From the NCBI GenBank assembly GCA_026770585.1, contig MU646303.1, positions 719,730-763,425 of the forward strand: DNA of 43,696 bases. The letters are read 5' to 3'. A program made the position numbers and the translations under genes. This document shows, piece after piece, positions 33,548-42,666 of the stretch (its first letter is position 1; each line of letters opens with the position of its first letter). The notes under the pieces were generated by a model that searched no databases, was not told the DNA's origin, and saw only the letters and a program-made list of their open reading frames with translations. The DNA is from Baffinella frigidus. Lineage: Eukaryota; Cryptophyceae; Cryptomonadales; Baffinellaceae.

Positions 33548-33652
33548 GTCCCTTAAGTGGCCAGAAGGCTCATACGCCCTACCGTAGGGCCCTAGGACCT
33601 GCCTAGGACCTCTTGGGGGTCGCGTTCGATCTCCTGGCCACTTGAGGGATAG
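33548..33652. mobile_element. Foldback element family B, copy 2
   Basis: TCCCTTAAGTGGCCAGAAGG to CTGGCCACTTGAGGGATAGG, core CCTACCGTAGGGCCCTAGG. A partial copy follows at 33667-33750. Confidence 0.85.
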
Positions 33653-34065
33653 GTTGAAATACCGGGAGTAGCCCTTAAATGGCCAAACAGTCACATCCGA
33701 CTGCCAAGAGGTCCTAGACAGGTCCTAGGGCCCTACGGTAGGACCTGCAGGGGTATCTGGGCCATGATAAGAACATGGGTGCTCTGACACTGTGTCTGTT
33801 TTTTAAAAACATAGTACCAGAGGGTTGACTAAACGCACGATTTGGTCAACCCTGAATTAAAAAAATGGGGGACCCAACTCCGGTCTGTGATCTTAAGATG
33901 CGGTTTCTTATGGACACGATACCCTTTTTCAGCCTACTTGCCACTTAAGGGTAGCCTCGGCGGTATTATTGGTAGTAGTAGCTCTGTAATTTGTAAAGCA
34001 CATGACCTCTCTCTAGGTTCTGCTCAGATTTTTTAGGTAGTTGACCATCTCTCCCCGAGAAAGTG

Positions 34066-35575
34066 TGAGGGTTAAGGTTTTGGGGTGTAGGGTTTAGAGG
34101 GTTTCGGGTTTAAGGTTTGGGGTTAGGGTTACGGGGTTGAAGTTTGTGGTTCGGGGTTAGGGTTCACGGGTGAGGGGTGAGGGGTAAGGGTTTAGGGATT
34201 AGGGGTTAGGGGTTGGGGGTTACGGTTTACGGGTCACGGGCCAGGGGTCAGGCTTTGTATCCCCTCTTCACGAGCCTCTGCACTGGAGAGCTAAACGCGA
34301 TCCGAGAGCAAAAATGCTTTCTCTGCAGTCCTTTCTACGGAAGGGCGTGTCGTTGGCATATGTTGGGAGCATTTAAAACCTAAAGGACCTAAAGGACCTG
34401 GGGTTGAGAATTTATGGTTTGAGGTTGAGAGTTGAGGGTTGAGGGTTGAGGGTTGAGGGTTTAGGTTTAAGGGTTACAATGGGTAAGGGATTAGGCTTTA
34501 GAGTTCAAGGTTCAGAGTTTAGGGTTGAGGGTTGAGGGTGTGGGGTGCAGGTTTTGGGATCAGGGTTTACGGTTTACGGGTTAGGGGTTAGGGTTTAGGC
34601 GTTAGGGTTTAGGGGTTTGAGATTAGGGGTTGAAGATGAGGGGTTAGGGGTTGGGGGTTAGGGTTACGAGTTTGAAGTTTGTGGTTTAGGGTTCAAGGTT
34701 GAGGATATGGTTTAGGGTTGAGGGGTGTGGGGTTAGGAAACAGGGTTAAGGGGTCAGGGGTTAAAAGTTTGGGGTTCTAAAGGGGTTAGGGGCCAGGGGT
34801 CAGGGGTCAGGGTTTATGGTTGAGGGTTGAGTGTTTAGGGTTTAAGATTTAGGGGTGAGGGTTAGGGGTTAAGGTTTTAAGTTTACGAGTAAGTGAGGGT
34901 TTGGAGTGTGGAGTTTGGAGTTTAGAGTTTAGAGTTTCGGGTTGAGGGTTGAGGGTGTGTGGTGTAGATTAGAGGGTTGGTGTAGATTAGAGGGTTGATG
35001 TGTTAGGGTTTAGAGGTTAGGGGTTAGGGGTTAGGGGTTAGGGGTTTGGGTTTAGGGGTTTGGGATCAGTATTTGGAGGTTAGGGTTTAGGGTTTTGGAT
35101 TTAGGGTTAAGGGTTTAGGGATTAGGGATTAGGGTTTAGGGAATATCTCTCCAAGTGGCGAGGCCATCAAATTTGACGGCCAAGAGGCCCTAGGCAGGTC
35201 CTAGGGCCCTAATGCGTGGGAATCAAGGTATGAGCCTACTCGCCACTTAAGAAATAGGTTTTAGGGTTTAGGGTATTCGGTTGAAGGTTTAGTGTCTAGG
35301 GTGGAAGGGTGGAAGGTTTTTAAACCTAAAGGCTGTTGAGTTTAGTGATTGGGGTTTAGTGATTAGGGTTTAGGGTTTAGGGTTCAGGGTTTAAGAGTTC
35401 AGGGTTTAGGGTTTAGGGTTTTGGGTTTAGGGTGAGGGTTTAGGTTTAGGGTTCTGGGTTTTGGGTTCAGGGTTTAGGAGTTAGAGGTCAGGTGTTAGGG
35501 GTTACATGAGGGGTTTAGTGTTTAGGGGTTAGGGTTTAGGGGTTTGGTTTCAGGGTTCAGTGTTTATGGCTTAGA
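34066..35575. repeat. Long degenerate TTTAGGG tract with embedded elements
   Basis: 1.5 kb of TTTAGGG, GGGGTTAGGG and GGTTGAGGG units, plus G-rich. Element T copy 2 (34268-34401) and a family B copy (35141-35258) are embedded. No exon is seen. Confidence 0.9.
35141..35258. mobile_element. Foldback element family B
   Basis: CCAAGTGGCGAGGCCATCAA to GCCTACTCGCCACTTAAG, core AGGCAGGTCCTAGGGCCCTA. Inserted in the telomere-like tract. Confidence 0.8.
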
Positions 35576-35943
35576 GCCGGTTTTTTGAGCGGCCTGATCC
35601 AAATAACCTGTCGAAAGGGCCATCTCAACCCTGATTTTTTTCGATTTTTTTTCAGGTTCCAGCCGGTGGGGAGGGGGGGGGGAGGGTCAATTGAGGTGCG
35701 GTGAGTGGGGAGCAGCCATGCGGTGCACCGTGGGCTGAAAAAAATGTGAAAAGGATTTTTGAAAAATAATTGGAAAACAAAAAGACTTAAAATTGTATGG
35801 GGCCCTTACAATTTTAAGTCTTTTCCCAGATCGTTTCCGGCTTGTAAAATTTTTGGGCCTAAGGGAAAATGCAAGGATCTCCGGCCATTTGTTTTTTTGA
35901 GGTGGCCCTTTTTCAGACCAGCCCGCTCACAAAAAAGGCTTTA
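35573..35943. mobile_element. ~370-bp element with long imperfect TIR
   Basis: AGCCGGTTTTTTGAGCGGCC at left, GCCCGCTCACAAAAAAGGCT at right. The inner AAAAGACTTAAAATTGTA (35780-35797) is exactly mirrored at 35807-35824. No transposase-like frame. Confidence 0.7.
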
Positions 35944-36508
35944 GGGTGTTGGGTTCAAGGTTTAGGTTTGAGAGAGAAAGCGAGAGAGAGAGAGATTCTT
36001 ATTATTATGAACACGCCATTTATGCACCCCCACCGAGACGCAGGCTCGGCGACACTCAGATGTATGCATGCACCTCCAACGAGGCTGCGTCTGAGCAGGA
36101 CCTAGAGAGGTCATGCGCCCTCTACAGGGGTACCTCTCTCATAAGAAACCGCCCCCCCCCAGGACCATACAGTAGCACTATGCCTAGGGCCTTTCGGTGG
36201 CCCTAGTGTGGGGGCGGTTTCTTATGAGCGAGGTACCCCTGTACACGCTGTGCACGAACATAGACATGATTTGCGAGAGACATTTATTACCACCAACACT
36301 GCCGCCATGTACGCACCCACACCGAAGCTGCTGTGGGTAGTGCGGGTAGGATGGGAACTCCGACTCCGGGAGGGGAACTTCGAACGACATCGAGGAAGTG
36401 GAAGCACTTCAAACACCCAGGCTGCGTCTGTGCATGACCTAGCGCTACGGAACGGCGCCAACCCGCCTACTGTAGCGATCCGGTTCGCTGGGCGACTTAG
36501 CAAACCGG
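35944..36508. other. Spacer with a short repeated exon-like fragment
   Basis: GAGGCTGCGTCTGAGCAGGACCTA (about 36078) and CAGGCTGCGTCTGTGCATGACCTA (about 36418) are copies, plus-strand AASEQDL and AASVHDL after AG. Family A copy 36123-36243 lies between. Too little to call a gene. Confidence 0.4.
36123..36243. mobile_element. Foldback element family A
   Basis: TACAGGGGTACCTCTCTCAT to TTATGAGCGAGGTACCCCTG. Core CATACAGTAGCACTATGCC. Confidence 0.9.
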
Positions 36509-36679
36509 TACAGGGTTACCTCGCTCATTAGAACCCCCCCCTGCCTACTCTAGGGCCCTACAGTAGGGCTGTGCCTAGGACCCCCACAGTATCGGGGTTT
36601 TAGCTGTGCCTAGAGGACCCCCATAGTATGGGGGTCCTAGGGGGGGGGGTCAGTTTCTCATGATCGAGGTACCCCTGTA
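36509..36679. mobile_element. Foldback element family A, longer variant
   Basis: TACAGGGTTACCTCGCTCAT to CATGATCGAGGTACCCCTGT. The core is expanded by a duplicated TGTGCCTAG...CCCCCATAGTAT segment. Confidence 0.85.
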
Positions 36680-36688
36680 GCCCCTATC

Positions 36689-36793
36689 CTATCCCTCAAG
36701 TGGCGAGTAGGCTCATGCACCCTACGGTAGGGCCCTAGGACCTGCCTAGGGCGAGGCAGGGCGAATATTCGCCCGTCCGCCACTTACGGGATA
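36689..36793. mobile_element. Foldback element family B at a gene end
   Basis: ATCCCTCAAGTGGCGAGTAG to CGTCCGCCACTTACGGGATA. The right arm overlaps the last codons and stop of the left paralog exon 36784-37038. Confidence 0.85.
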
Positions 36794-37038
36794 CCGTTAG
36801 GCCTTGTGAGACTTGCGAGAGGAGGCCTCGTGAGACTCCCGCCTCGCGCCCGTGGAACCCTCCGACGCACAGGGTCGAAGAGAAGGTCCACTCTTGGAAC
36901 CGCGCCGACAGGCTCCTTGAGGTTGTTCGCGCTCGCAACGTAGGCGGACGCTGGAACTTGGAAGGCCGGTTCGGAAGGACCCGACGGATCTGCTCTCAAG
37001 TCGTCTCTCCGCGCGTGGTCTGGCATCGCGTGGTCCTC
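36784..37038 (-). CDS. Left paralog, last recognised exon
   Basis: 84 codons plus stop, acceptor GAATCAG. It begins EDHAMPDHARRDDLRADPSG and continues through FQVPASAYVASANNLKEPVG. DHARRDD matches DHARRND in the right paralog (41069 exon). The stop TAA and a possible GTAAGT donor both fall inside the foldback element arm. Function unknown. Confidence 0.5.
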   Translation of the reverse strand, partial: EDHAMPDHARRDDLRADPSGPSEPAFQVPASAYVASANNLKEPVGAVPRVDLLFDPVRRRVPRARGGSLTRPPLASLTRPNGIP

Positions 37039-37039
37039 C

Positions 37040-37300
37040 TGATTCAGGGTTTGGGGTTCAGGGTTTAGGGTTTGGGGTTGAAGGTTTTGTGTTTAGGATT
37101 CAGGGTTCAGGGTGACTGGTTACGGGTCACGGGTTTGGGGTTTGGGGTTTGGGGTTTAGGGTCACGGGTGTGTGGTTTGGGGTTTAGAGTGTAGGGTTAC
37201 GGGTTACGGGTTACGGGTCACGGGTTTGGTGGTTGGTGTTGGGGTTTCGGGTTACGGGTTACGGGTTACGGGTTACGGGCTACGGGTTTGGGGTTTAGTA
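37040..37300. repeat. Telomere-like repeat, intron of left paralog
   Basis: TTTGGGG, TTACGGG and TCACGGG units on plus. The sense strand (minus) is C-rich. Confidence 0.85.
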
Positions 37301-37301
37301 C

Positions 37302-37484
37302 ATCGTGGTCCGGCCTCGCGTCTAGCCGCGCCCGCGGCCCTGGGTTGACTTTGCCCAGTTGACTTTGCACGGGCAAAGTCAACAGTCGACTTTGCACGGG
37401 CAAAGTCAACAGTCGACTTTCGGGGCGGTCGTCCGTGTCCATGTCCGTGTCCCACATGACCCCCGCGAGAGCGCGTTGCAACTC
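37302..37484 (-). CDS. Left paralog exon with in-frame tandem repeat
   Basis: 61 codons, acceptor ATGACAG, donor GTACTA, phase 0. It begins ELQRALAGVMWDTDMDTDD, parallel to ELRGALAGVRWDTDVD on the right. Two copies of a 27-bp repeat then add SRLLTLPVQ twice. It ends with RLDARPDHD, parallel to MDARPWGARPDHA. Function unknown. Confidence 0.6.
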
Positions 37485-37489
37485 CTGTC

Positions 37490-37700
37490 ATGGGTTTAGG
37501 GTTTAGGGTTTAGGGGTAAGGTGTTAGGGTTTAGGGGTTCGGGTTAGGGTGTAGGGTTAGGGTTTCAGAGTTTAGGGTTTAGGATTCAGGGTTCAGGGTT
37601 TAAGGCTCAAGGTTCGGGGTTTCGGGTTTCGGGTTTATGGTTTATGGGTCACGGTTTATGGTTTATGGTTTATGGTTAATGGTTTAGGGTTCACCTAAAC
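37490..37700. repeat. Telomere-like repeat in left paralog intron
   Basis: TTTAGGG and TTTATGG units on plus, inside the intron that the right paralog lacks. 37701-37962 holds CCAGATTCT-containing filler without a recognised feature. Confidence 0.85.
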
Positions 37701-37962
37701 CAGAGTCCAAATAAGTCCTGCTTCAACTTTCTGGCTTCCGGCAGTACCTCCATCCGGAGAAACTGAAGTTTCCTTCATAACCCGGCACCGAAAATCGCTG
37801 AACAATCGGGCCTTACTAGCCACAGTCAAGCAGTAATTTCCCAGGCCAGATTCTCCGTGCCTGACCCGACCTCAACATTTTCTGCGCGGAGCCAAGTCCA
37901 ACAATACAGTAGTAACTTCCGTTGCCAGATTCTGACAGAAAAATAGGTTTGGCCGGATTAAC

Positions 37963-38100
37963 CTGCAGCTTGCTCCACGCCTCGAGGTGCTTCATGCTCT
38001 GGCTCCGCCCCTCGCCCCCGAAGGGCGCGCACCGCAGCGGGGAGAGGTCGTCGCCCCCTGTGGATGCGCGTCGGAGCGTGCTTCGTTTCCCGAGGTGCGC
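37963..38100 (-). CDS. Left paralog exon (RRAST motif)
   Basis: 46 codons in phase 0, acceptor GACCAG, donor GTTAAT. GKRSTLRRASTGGDDLSPLR matches RPRTSVRRASTAGEDYRQNV on the right. Ends EAWSKLQ. In the right copy the same codon (SQLQ) runs straight into EL without an intron. Confidence 0.6.
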
Positions 38101-38362
38101 CTGGTCGAGGGTCGAGGGTTGAGGGGTTTGGGATTTGGGGGGGTGGGGTAGGGTTTGGGGGTTGGGGTTTGTTTGGGGTTTGGGGGTTTGACGTTTGGGG
38201 GCTGTTTGGGGTTTGGGGTTGTTTGGGGCTGGGGGTTGTTTGGGGTTTGGGGTTTGGGGTTTTGGGTTTAGGGTTTGGGGTTATTTTGGGTTTTGGGTTT
38301 GGGTTTTGGGTTTTGGGTTTTGGGTTTTGGTTTTGGGGTTTGGGGTTTGGGGGCGGAGGTGC
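38101..38362. repeat. TTTGGGG-rich tract, intron of left paralog
   Basis: GTTTGGGG and TTTTGGG units, plus G-rich. Between the exons 37963-38100 and 38365. Confidence 0.85.
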
Positions 38363-38364
38363 AC

Positions 38365-38982
38365 CTTGATGGTGCATTGGATGTGCTCGCGTGCCCCGTG
38401 CTCCTGGAACCTCCAGCAGGCGGCGGGAGGAGGAAGGTTGTGCTGGGCATCTTGGCTGCGCGCAGGCGGGGCGGAGGAGGCCTCCTCCTGGTGGGCAGGA
38501 ATGTTGGATCCCGAAAGGTCGGCTGGCTCGCTGCTCGCGAAGACCCGAATGCGATGCGCGGGGGAGTCGATGAGCTCCGGCTCCGGGGAGCAGGAGGAGG
38601 CGTCTATGCGTAGCATGTTGTCGTTGCAGCGGTTCTGCGGTTGGAGCAGTTGGAGGATCGGCCCGGGCGTCGTCAACTTGGTGGTCTCGCTCCTCGGGGA
38701 GGTCAAACGAGCTGCCACGCTGAGCGCGTGGGCGGCGCGCGAGGAACTCGTCGTGCGAGGCACGAGGATGCTGCTGCAGGGAACGGTGATCAGCCGAGAC
38801 TGGGACAGCCCCCATGGCGGAATCGGCTCGAGGGTTGCGGTCATGGGCATCCGACACACCGGAAGAGACGCTAAGCTGGCTCGCCTCTCCCTGGGCCAGA
38901 CGAGCCGTGACCTAGCGTGGCACATCGCTGAGCAGGGGTTTGTCTTGAGAGCGCGGATCCCTTCCTGAAATTTGACGGGCAC
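38365..38982 (-). CDS. Left paralog, 5' exon (Ser/Pro-rich)
   Basis: The minus frame is open from 38982 to the GTGCAC donor after TIK. HALSVAAR, AHRIRVFASSEPA, ARSQDAQHN and ACWRFQEHG have counterparts in the same order and frame in the right paralog. ACWRF is uninterrupted here. The 5' end is uncertain, because the first ~80 codons do not match the right copy. Other frames on both strands are also open in this GC-rich stretch, so the frame rests on the comparison. Function unknown. Confidence 0.5.
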
Positions 38983-39329
38983 ACGCGCGCTTGGTTCTGA
39001 GGTTCAGATGGGACGCAACGACCCTGGTTTCCCATGACCTAGATGACCCTTGTCATCCAAGGGCTGGATTTTGCCCTAAAAATACCCCTTCTGCCCTTGG
39101 AAATCCCTCGGAAGACTTCCTGGGACGCAACATGATCTCACCTCCAGGGCTCCCTCGTGACCAACAGAACACACGTCCGTCATGTCTGTCAGCATGTCTG
39201 TCAGCATGTAGTAAAACAGCCCGTTTCGTCACGAGGGACACGACCCCCCCTGTGAGATGCCTTGATGACTGCGACCCCGAGTCACCAGAAACCACACCCG
39301 TGGACACGCTCCTCTGAACACGCTAGGGC
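38983..39329. other. Centre of the inverted gene duplication
   Basis: TCCCTCGTGA (39160 region) faces TCACGAGGGA (39227 region) around two GTCTGTCAGCAT units. The two paralogs diverge from here, so promoters of both would lie in this interval. Confidence 0.5.
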
Positions 39330-40024
39330 ATGCCCTTCCCACTGAGCCGGTCTTGGCAGACTTCGAACCTGCGCTCTGGGGATGCTCTGACCAGCGCATC
39401 AGGCGAGACGATGTGTCTCGGTGACCCACAGCTCAGCTTCATCTTAGGCGCCAACTTCCAGCGATCCACGGCCCGGCGCGCTTCTCTACCGCTACCGAGT
39501 CGCCCTCCGCCATCACCCAAGCTGGAGGGCTGGACCACGCTCCCACCGACCACGACCCTGCACGATCTGATATCCCAGATATCTCGACCAAGCGCGAGTT
39601 ACTCGAGCGCCGCCCCTGCGCTCAGCGTGGCAGCTCGCGCGAGCTGTGAGCCAGGCACACCCGCAGCGACTTTGCCTCCCACCCCGATCCTCCAGCCGAT
39701 ATCCCCACGCAACGACGAGCTCCACCCCCGCAACAAAGACATTGACGAATCCTCCTCCAAGGAGCAAATCAACGCCCTTGACACGTTCAATCACCGCATG
39801 CGTGTCTCCGCGAGCAGCGAGCCAGCGGCCCGTTTGGGGGCGAACACTCCAGCGCTCAAGACGGACCCTCATGCGCGCAGCCACGCCACGCAGCACAACT
39901 GCCCCCCCCCCGCCGCTCCAACCCGCACCAAGACGGCCCCACCTGCGCGCAGTCAAGACACGCTGCACAACCGTCCGCACCCAGCCGCCCAGAACATCCG
40001 CCCCCCCCCCGTCGCGTGCTGGAG
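39330..40024 (+). CDS. Right paralog exon 1
   Basis: Open from ATG 39330 (MPFPLSRSWQTSNLRSGDAL) to ACW plus AG at 40024, donor GTTCAA, phase 2. PALSVAARASCEPG, NHRMRVSASSEPA and HARSHATQHN mirror the left paralog. Its start is the first ATG of the frame and is not proven. Low-complexity Pro/Ser-rich. Function unknown. Confidence 0.5.
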
Positions 40025-40171
40025 GTTCAAACCCCATACACCCCTGCACCCTTTACCCCACACCGTAAACGCTCAACGCTCAACGCTCAACACTAAACCC
40101 TTCACCCTACACCGAACACCCCACACCCTCAAAGCCAAACGCTCAACCCTGAACGCTCAACCCTGAAGCAG
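40025..40171 (+). other. Intron present only in the right paralog
   Basis: 147 bp, GT...AG, mostly telomere-like (CTCAACACTAAACCC type). Both borders read AG/GTTC. The left paralog reads straight through the same codon (ACWR-FQEH). See findings. Confidence 0.65.
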
Positions 40172-40232
40172 GTTCCTGGAGCACAAGAAACAGGAGGACA
40201 TCAACAGCGCCGCGCCGGGCTTGGTCGCCAAG
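40172..40232 (+). CDS. Right paralog exon 2
   Basis: 1 nt plus 20 codons: FLEHKKQEDINSAAPGLVAK, acceptor GAAGCAG, donor GTCCAC. It matches FQEHGAREHIQCTIK on the left. Confidence 0.65.
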
Positions 40233-40489
40233 GTCCACCAACCTTCACCATGAGTAGAATACTGTATATTTCCCCTTGCGCTCACAGCCCGGTCACATCG
40301 ATGAATTTCGACTTTTGTGCGATGCAGTTGTCAAACTCCAAACACCCTGCTGTGATCACGACGCAGTTGTCAAACTCCAAACACCCTGCTGTGATCGGGA
40401 GTTGAAAAAATAACCGACGCCGGCATCCGGTTCATCCAAGGGGATTTTTGGAGCCATTTCTCCCGATTTGCCCAGGCCGTGATGGTTGG

Positions 40490-40582
40490 TGGGTGAAACC
40501 CCGAACCCTACACCCTAAACCCCGCACAACCCCCTAAACCCTCAACCCCAAACCCTCAACCCCAAACCCCACACCTGAAAGC
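40490..40582. repeat. CCCTAAAC/CCCTCAAC tract before exon 3
   Basis: C-rich telomere-like units on the plus (sense) strand. 40233-40489 contains a direct repeat of GCAGTTGTCAAACTCCAAAC (about 40324 and 40363) and no exon. Confidence 0.85.
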
Positions 40583-40584
40583 AG

Positions 40585-40805
40585 GTGATAATCCGCCCCC
40601 GCACTTCGGTCCGGCGTGCCTCAACCGCGGGGGAGGACTACCGTCAGAACGTTGGAGCCGTTAGCCAGTTGCAGGAACTGCGCGGCGCGCTCGCGGGCGT
40701 GAGGTGGGACACGGACGTGGACGCCCTGGAAAGTCAACACCGGCAACATTTGCGAATGGATGCGCGGCCCTGGGGAGCGAGACCTGACCACGCGACAGCT
40801 GCAGC
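40585..40805 (+). CDS. Right paralog exon 3
   Basis: 73 codons plus 2 nt, acceptor AAGCAG, donor GTAAAC. RPRTSVRRASTAGEDYRQNV, then QLQELRGALAGVRWDTDVD and MDARPWGARPDHA. It corresponds to two left exons fused without an intron. Confidence 0.65.
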
Positions 40806-40926
40806 GTAAACCCTGAACCCTCAACCCACCATTCTGAACCCCACACCCCAAACCCTACTCCCTCCACCCCTCCACCCCCTCCACCCCTCTACCCCCTCCA
40901 CCCCTCCACCCCTCCACCCCTCCACC
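40806..40926. repeat. C-rich repeat, intron of right paralog
   Basis: CCCTGAACCC and then (CCACCCCTC)n, plus C-rich. It passes into a family A element. Confidence 0.85.
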
Positions 40927-40927
40927 C

Positions 40928-41048
40928 TACAGGGGTACCTCGCTCATAAGAAACAGCCCCCCCCCTAGGACCACCACAGGGCCCTAGGCGCAGGCCTACT
41001 GTAGGGTCCTAGGGGGGAGCGGTCTCTTATGAGCGAGGTACCCCTGTA
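40928..41048. mobile_element. Foldback element family A
   Basis: TACAGGGGTACCTCGCTCAT to ATGAGCGAGGTACCCCTGTA, core ACCACAGGGCCCTAGG, within the intron before exon 4. Confidence 0.92.
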
Positions 41049-41068
41049 AATCCTCAACCCGAAACCAG

Positions 41069-41172
41069 GATGCGACGGCGGCCCTCCTCGAGTGCGCACG
41101 ACGTTCTGGTGAGGAGACTGGACACGTGGATGGACGCGCGCGACCATGCGAGACGCAACGACGCGTCGGGGG
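41069..41172 (+). CDS. Right paralog exon 4
   Basis: Acceptor AACCAG, 1 nt completes an Ala codon, then MRRRPSSSAHDVLVRRLDTW and MDARDHARRND. DHARRND matches DHARRDD of the left exon 36784-37038. The 3' end is uncertain (a GGTACA site near 41172 is possible), and a family A element starts about 6 bp later. Confidence 0.5.
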
Positions 41173-41177
41173 TACAT

Positions 41178-41319
41178 GCACAAGGGTACCTCGCTCAAAA
41201 GAAACTGCCCCCCCCCCAGAGGGCTCCCCCCCCACCCAGGGGCACCGTAGGGCCCTGGGAATAGGCCTACTGTAGGGTCCTAGGAGGTGGCAGTTTCTTA
41301 TGAGCGAGGTACCCCTGTA
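41178..41319. mobile_element. Foldback element family A
   Basis: AAGGGTACCTCGCTCAAAAG to ATGAGCGAGGTACCCCTGTA. A left fragment of another copy is at 41542-41570. Confidence 0.88.
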
Positions 41320-41541
41320 ACGCCACTTGGGTCATCCTACACGGGAGCGCATCCCCAGAAAGTGAAACCGGGCACGGCCTGTGGCGGTGCGAGAGTCTCA
41401 CGCACTTGATGTTGGAGCCCGATACATGTAGTGTAGGTCTGAGGGCGGCGAGGGTGCACGGGAGCAGCGATCGGTTCGCTAGCACGGGCAGGCTCCCTTT
41501 TGTAGCGTGACGATCGATGATAGCATCCGTATTGGTAGTAA
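41320..41541. other. Unassigned spacer
   Basis: No open exon, repeat family or element recognised in these 220 bp. Confidence 0.5.
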
Positions 41542-41559
41542 TACAGGGGTACCTCGTGT

Positions 41560-41760
41560 ACAAGAAAATGTTTATCAAGAAAACGTACCGGATTTGACCC
41601 CTACGTTTTCTTGAATTTAAGAAAAAGACACCGACCGGATTCTCCCTCCGTTTTCATAATTTAAGAAAACGTCGACCGACTGGATTCTCGGGGTTTCTAA
41701 TGAATTAAGAAATCAGCGCTCGACCGGATTCTGTGTGTGCTAAGAAAATTTCTTGCCCCC
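41560..41760. repeat. ~45-bp degenerate tandem repeat
   Basis: AAGAAAACG or AAGAAA starts followed by GACCGGATTCT recur four to five times. AT-rich, unlike the neighbours. Confidence 0.75.
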
Positions 41761-42058
41761 ACATCAATTACCCCCCCGGAGAATGGAGCTGGCGAGTTTT
41801 CGGGCAGAAAACATGCCAACATTTCCCGAGAAAAACGGGTTCTAGAGCGGTGCAATTTTCAAAATTGCACCAACCTCCCATCCAACTTACCCTGAGACCA
41901 GACACCCTGCATACTGTATCGATCCCCCCTTTCAGAATCTAAAACTACAGGATCACGCCAAAAGTCGCCGGAAGTGGAGCCCTTGTTCATGATTTGATCC
42001 CGGTCCGTGGCTGACAGTCGCGAAAACCGCTCTAATGGTTGGATACATTCATTATGCA

Positions 42059-42156
42059 TTAGGTGAAGCGCGACTTCCACCCCTCAGGCGGCTCCCGAGG
42101 AGTGTAGGTCTCCAGAGTGCTCTGCGAGAGGAACGGCTTGTTGTCCACCGTCGTGC
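42059..42156 (-). CDS. Last exon of a minus-strand gene entering from the right
   Basis: Acceptor TGACAG, 2 nt plus 31 codons plus TAA: TTVDNKPFLSQSTLETYTPR then EPPEGWKSRFT. Clearly protein-like, ending 0.24 kb after the tandem repeat at 41560-41760. Two echoes lie upstream on the same strand (42273-42320 and 42435-42452). The family is not recognised. The sequence downstream (to about 41850) would be its 3' UTR. Confidence 0.6.
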
Positions 42157-42174
42157 CTGTCACACGCCGCAAGA

Positions 42175-42262
42175 CAGTCAGTCAGCAAGACAGTCAGCCA
42201 GCAAGACAGTCAGCCAGCAAGACAGTCAGCCAGTCAGCCAGCCTAGCAAGACAGTCAGACAG
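42175..42262. repeat. (CAAGACAGTCAGCCAG)n minisatellite
   Basis: About five copies of a 12 to 16-bp unit on plus, lying between the exon and its first echo. Confidence 0.9.
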
Positions 42263-42272
42263 CCTGCCAGCC

Positions 42273-42452
42273 TGTCCAGAATGCTCTGCGAGAGGAAGGG
42301 ATTGTTGTCGACCGTCGTGCCTGCGGTTTAGGGTTTAGGGTTTAGGGTTTAGGGTTTAGGGTTTAGGGTTTGGGGTTTGGGGTTTGGGGTTTGGGGTTTA
42401 GGGTTTAGGGTTCAGAGTTGAGGGTTTAGGGGTTAGTTGACAGTCGTGCCTG
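42273..42452 (-). pseudogene. Two echoes of exon 42059-42156 plus TTTAGGG tract
   Basis: 42273-42320 reads TTVDNNPFLSQSILDRL after CCGCAG. 42435-42452 reads only TTV and a stop. Between them lies a clean TTTAGGG/TTTGGGG tract (42328-42420). Confidence 0.8.
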
Positions 42453-42666
42453 CCAAACGATGACCGAGGTGCATCAGAGAACCCCAAGACTGATGAGAGA
42501 ACCCTACAACCAGATGCATCCGAGACACCTTTTGACCAATTGCAGGGGTTTCTGGTGTAAAACCAATGGCGATGGCGGCAAGACTGAAACCTACAGGGAT
42601 ATCCAGGTAACAAGAACCCTGGGTTATGAACCCACACCGGACGTGGGGTCTTTTTGTTCTTAATTT

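Noticed and set aside
35759-35944. 61-residue plus ORF
   Set aside because: Lies wholly in the long-TIR element at 35573-35943.
37958-38857. 299-residue minus ORF
   Set aside because: It runs from one frame of the left paralog exon through intronic TTTGGGG repeat. Different parts belong to different frames.
38195-38968. Plus-strand protein opposite the left paralog 5' exon
   Set aside because: It is open and looks protein-like, but downstream exons, splice sites and paralog conservation point to the minus strand. Antisense openness is common in GC-rich exons. Not fully excluded.
39345-39410. tRNA gene on minus (GCAGG-TTCGAAG-TCTGC T-arm, GGTCAGAGC D-arm-like)
   Set aside because: The T-arm pairs well, but there is no room for an anticodon arm and the acceptor stem does not pair. 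It may be a coincidence or a remnant.
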